Positions 61,194-64,000 of a stretch of DNA of 64,000 nucleotides are shown piece after piece. The notes beneath the pieces are model-generated. The model searched no databases. It was not told the DNA's origin and saw only the letters and a program-made list of their open reading frames with translations. Within the stretch, counting starts at the first letter, position 1. Each line of letters starts with the position of its first letter. Origin of the DNA: Proteus appendicitidis (GTDB taxonomy: Bacteria; Pseudomonadota; Gammaproteobacteria; Enterobacterales; Enterobacteriaceae); assembly GCF_030271835.1 (NCBI RefSeq), contig NZ_CP127389.1, forward strand, positions 310,001 through 374,000. Reading direction: 5' to 3'. The translations under genes were made by a program, and so were the position numbers.

Positions 61194-62702
61194 TTACTCG
61201 TCGCTATTCAAACCCGCGCGATTAAGTAAGAACTGAGACAATAAAGAAACAGGACGGCCTGTTGCACCTTTGGCTTTACCAGAACGCCATGCTGTGCCTG
61301 CAATATCCAAGTGAGCCCAGTTATATTTAGTTGCAAAACGCGCTAAGAAACAACCCGCGGTAATTGCGCCACCTAAACGGCCACCAGTATTGGCTAAATC
61401 AGCAAAATTAGATTCGATTTGTTCATAGAACTCTTCGCCTAATGGTAAACGCCAAGCGCGGTCACCTGCTTGCTCTGATGCATTCATTAATTCATGTGCT
61501 AATGGATTATGATTAGACATTAATCCGCTATAGTGATGCCCTAAAGCCACCATACAAGCACCTGTTAATGTTGCGATATCGATAACTAATTCAGGCTCAA
61601 AGCGCTCAACATAAGTTAACGTATCACACAGCACTAAACGACCTTCAGCATCGGTGTTTAATACTTCAACAGTTTGTCCAGACATGGTTGTTAAAATATC
61701 ACCTGGGCGATATGCTTTTCCACCCGGCATATTTTCACAACCCGCAAGTACACCAATGACATTAATTGGTAACTGGAGTTCAGCAACAACACGCATCACA
61801 CCATAAACCGTTGCAGCACCACACATGTCGTATTTCATCTCATCCATGCCATCAGCAGGTTTGATAGAAATACCACCTGAGTCAAATGTCAGCCCTTTAC
61901 CTACTAACACAATTGGGTGAGTGTCAGGATCTTTATTGCCTTTATATTCGATAATCGACATTAAAGATTCATTTTGAGAGCCTTGTCCTACCGCAAGGTA
62001 AGCATCCATATTTAGCTCTTTCATTTGCTCTTCGCCAATAACGCGCGTAGAAACATTTGGAGAGGAGTCTGCTAATTGACGAGCTTGAGATGCCAAATAA
62101 GCAGCATTACAGATATTTGGTGGCATGTTAGCTAAATCTTTACATGCTTTAATACCTGATGCGATGGCTAAACCGTGTGCAATTGCGCGTTCACCACTTG
62201 GTAGTTCACGACGAGTCGGTACATTAAAGACCATTTTACGTAATGGACGACGTAATTCTGTCTTATTGCTTTTCAGTTGATCAAAGGTATAGAGGCAGTC
62301 TTTTGCAGTCTCAACTGCTTGACGCACTTTCCAGTAATTATTTCGACCTTTAACATGTAACTCAGTTAGAAAGCATACGGCTTCCATCGAGCCAGTTTCA
62401 TTGAGTGTGTTAATAGTTTTTTGAATAATCTGTTTATACTGGCGTTCATCCAATTCACGCTCTTTACCGCAACCAATGAGTAAAACGCGCTCAGAGAGAA
62501 CATTTGGTACATGATGTAACAGCAATGACTGTCCGACTTTGCCTTCTAGTTCACCTCTGCGTAACAGGGCGCTGATATAGCCATCACTGATTTTATCAAG
62601 TTGCTCCGCGATCGGAGATAAACGACGAGGCTCAAACACCCCCACGATAATACAAGCGCTGCGTTGTTTCTCTGGGCTGCCGCTTTTTACATTAAACTCC
62701 AT
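61194..62702 (-). CDS. pepA: Leucyl aminopeptidase A
   Basis: This 502-residue cytosol aminopeptidase (M17) uses two metal ions. The metal and active-site segments are [25 protein letters not shown] and [12 protein letters not shown]. PepA is also a DNA-binding factor in E. coli (XerCD site cer, carAB control). The length matches E. coli (503). It is divergent from lptF across 286 bp. Confidence 0.98.
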   Translation of the reverse strand: MEFNVKSGSPEKQRSACIIVGVFEPRRLSPIAEQLDKISDGYISALLRRGELEGKVGQSLLLHHVPNVLSERVLLIGCGKERELDERQYKQIIQKTINTLNETGSMEAVCFLTELHVKGRNNYWKVRQAVETAKDCLYTFDQLKSNKTELRRPLRKMVFNVPTRRELPSGERAIAHGLAIASGIKACKDLANMPPNICNAAYLASQARQLADSSPNVSTRVIGEEQMKELNMDAYLAVGQGSQNESLMSIIEYKGNKDPDTHPIVLVGKGLTFDSGGISIKPADGMDEMKYDMCGAATVYGVMRVVAELQLPINVIGVLAGCENMPGGKAYRPGDILTTMSGQTVEVLNTDAEGRLVLCDTLTYVERFEPELVIDIATLTGACMVALGHHYSGLMSNHNPLAHELMNASEQAGDRAWRLPLGEEFYEQIESNFADLANTGGRLGGAITAGCFLARFATKYNWAHLDIAGTAWRSGKAKGATGRPVSLLSQFLLNRAGLNSDE

Positions 62703-62988
62703 GCGTTCTCCTGAATATTAAAGACAAAAACGGAAAGTATCGTTTAGAATAGTGATCCGCATTAATCTACCCCATAGAAAGTTTACTTTTTATGTTAAGC
62801 TAAATGCATTAATTGAACACAACTAATTTAGCTAACTTATAAGCTTGTTCTTATTGGGAACCTGTTTATAGCATGTTTTGATATCATTTGGGCTGCAAGA
62901 ATGTCTAACTGAGATGCACAAATGATAGATATACAACGAAGTTAGCGATTTTCCTGCAAAAAGACAAGTTTTCACAGGCATAACTAGC

Positions 62989-64000
62989 GTGATTATAATT
63001 CGATATTTAGCTCGGGAAACCCTTAAAAGTCAGATAGCCATCTTATTTATTTTGATGCTTATCTTCTTTAGCCAGAAACTGGTTGAAATTTTAGGGGCTG
63101 CTGTTGAAGGTAACATTCCTACAAACCTCGTGATTTCTCTGCTGTGGCTGGGAATTCCTGAGATGGCACAGCTTATTCTTCCATTAAGCCTTTTTCTTGG
63201 GCTTCTGATGACTTACAGCAAACTTTATGTTGAAAGTGAGATAACCGTCATGAATGCGTGCGGAATAGGTAAGAAAGCATTGGTGCAAGCTGCACTGTTG
63301 CTCTCATTACTCACCAGCGCATTAGCCGCAGGAAATGTCATTTGGCTTATTCCTTGGTCTTCGGCGCATCAAGAGCAAGTCCTTGAGGATGCTAAAGCAA
63401 ACCCAAGTTTAGCTGCATTGATGGAAGGGCAATTTAAAATGTCCAGCGACCGCAATATGGTGCTCTATCTTGGTAGTGTAAAAGGGAATCAATTCCAAGA
63501 TGTATTTCTTGCACAGTTGCGTCCAACACAAGATCAGCGTCCTTCTGTCGTGGTGGCAGATAAAGGCTATACCAAAGAATTACCTAACGGGAATCAAATA
63601 GTCGTATTAAGTGAGGGAACTCGCTATGAAGGTACGGCTGTACTACGTGATTTTCGTATTACCGATTTTAATGACTACCAAGCTGTTATCGGGCACCGTG
63701 AATCTACCATTCGCAGTAATCGCGTAGAACAAAAAACGATGACTGAGCTTTGGCATTCAAATGAAGCAGAGTCTATCGCTGAATTCCATTGGCGCTTAAC
63801 TTTGATTTTCTCTGTTATCATTATGGCGGTGATGGTCGTGCCTTTAAGTGAGGTAAATCCACGTCAAGGTCGCGTATTAAGTATGCTACCAGCCATGCTG
63901 CTTTATCTGGTGTTCTTCTTACTACAAAGTTCATTGCACTCTAACGGTGAAAAAGGAAAACTGGATCCCCTAATTGCAATGTGGAGTGTTAATGGCGCTT
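62989..64000 (+). CDS. lptF: LPS export permease LptF, 5' part
   Basis: The frame opens at a GTG at 62989 (MIIIRYLARETLKSQ) and stays open to the window end, giving 337 codons of about 365. Membrane segments are visible at about 15-35, 55-80, 100-120, 270-290 and 300-320. The periplasmic part (about 125-265) contains VVVADKGY and RDFRITDF. LptF and LptG form the permease of the LPS transporter. The gene is divergent from pepA as in E. coli; the lptG partner would follow outside the window. Confidence 0.94.
   Translation, partial: MIIIRYLARETLKSQIAILFILMLIFFSQKLVEILGAAVEGNIPTNLVISLLWLGIPEMAQLILPLSLFLGLLMTYSKLYVESEITVMNACGIGKKALVQAALLLSLLTSALAAGNVIWLIPWSSAHQEQVLEDAKANPSLAALMEGQFKMSSDRNMVLYLGSVKGNQFQDVFLAQLRPTQDQRPSVVVADKGYTKELPNGNQIVVLSEGTRYEGTAVLRDFRITDFNDYQAVIGHRESTIRSNRVEQKTMTELWHSNEAESIAEFHWRLTLIFSVIIMAVMVVPLSEVNPRQGRVLSMLPAMLLYLVFFLLQSSLHSNGEKGKLDPLIAMWSVNGA

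Overview
This window looks like the chromosome of an AT-rich member of the Enterobacterales, most likely Proteus or a close relative in the Morganellaceae. Almost every housekeeping protein reads as a close homologue of its Escherichia coli counterpart, and several E. coli gene neighbourhoods are kept intact: rplU-rpmA-obgE, greA/yhbY, rlmE-ftsH-folP-glmM-secG-leuU-metY-rimP-nusA-infB-rbfA-truB-rpsO-pnp-nlpI-deaD, ubiUV/ubiT-yhbS-yhbQ-yhbP, nrdDG, ridA-pyrIB-argI-rraB-yjgM-valS-holC-pepA-lptF. The base composition is well below that of E. coli. The genus call is inference from gene content and composition; no database search was possible.

Layout. 1-2.7 kb: the end of mpl, then argR and mdh. 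2.7-4.0 kb: a small cluster of Ner-like and Mu-type DNA-binding proteins. 4.0-28.3 kb: a long conserved block for quinone side-chain synthesis, ribosomal proteins, peptidoglycan, transcription factors, folate, translation initiation, tRNAs and RNA decay. 28.6-38 kb: accessory material, comprising a hydroxyacyl-CoA dehydrogenase-like enzyme, a lipoprotein, the BtsSR pyruvate-sensing two-component system with an MreB-like small protein, a membrane fusion protein with two ABC-2 permeases and no ATPase, and a GNAT-like protein with an unknown partner. 38-42.6 kb: oxygen-independent ubiquinone synthesis (ubiUV, ubiT) and small conserved genes. 42.6-46.2 kb: anaerobic ribonucleotide reductase with an extra small gene. 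46.3-52.1 kb: ridA, a LysR regulator beside a remnant MFS transporter, pyrLBI, argI, rraB. 52.1-56.4 kb: a pirin, then a very AT-rich island with a Sel1-repeat protein, an orphan Hcp and an unknown protein, followed by a YhfL-type lipoprotein. 56.8-64 kb: yjgM, valS, holC, pepA and the start of lptF.

Regulation visible in the sequence includes paired ARG boxes before argI and one before argR; NrdR-type boxes and an FNR-type site before nrdD; a pyrBI-type promoter with a UTP-sensing start, leader peptide and attenuator; a leader hairpin with terminator before greA that matches the position of E. coli GraL; the pnp leader hairpin; and a yrbN-like leader peptide abutting deaD. ArgR and one of its probable targets (argI) are both in the window.

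The best candidates for something undescribed are the Sel1/Hcp/unknown island (53.3-55.8 kb), the Ner plus two-Mu-repressor-like cluster (2.7-4.0 kb), the MreB-like protein tied to BtsSR, and the efflux-like operon without an ATPase. All function calls rest on motif recognition by eye.
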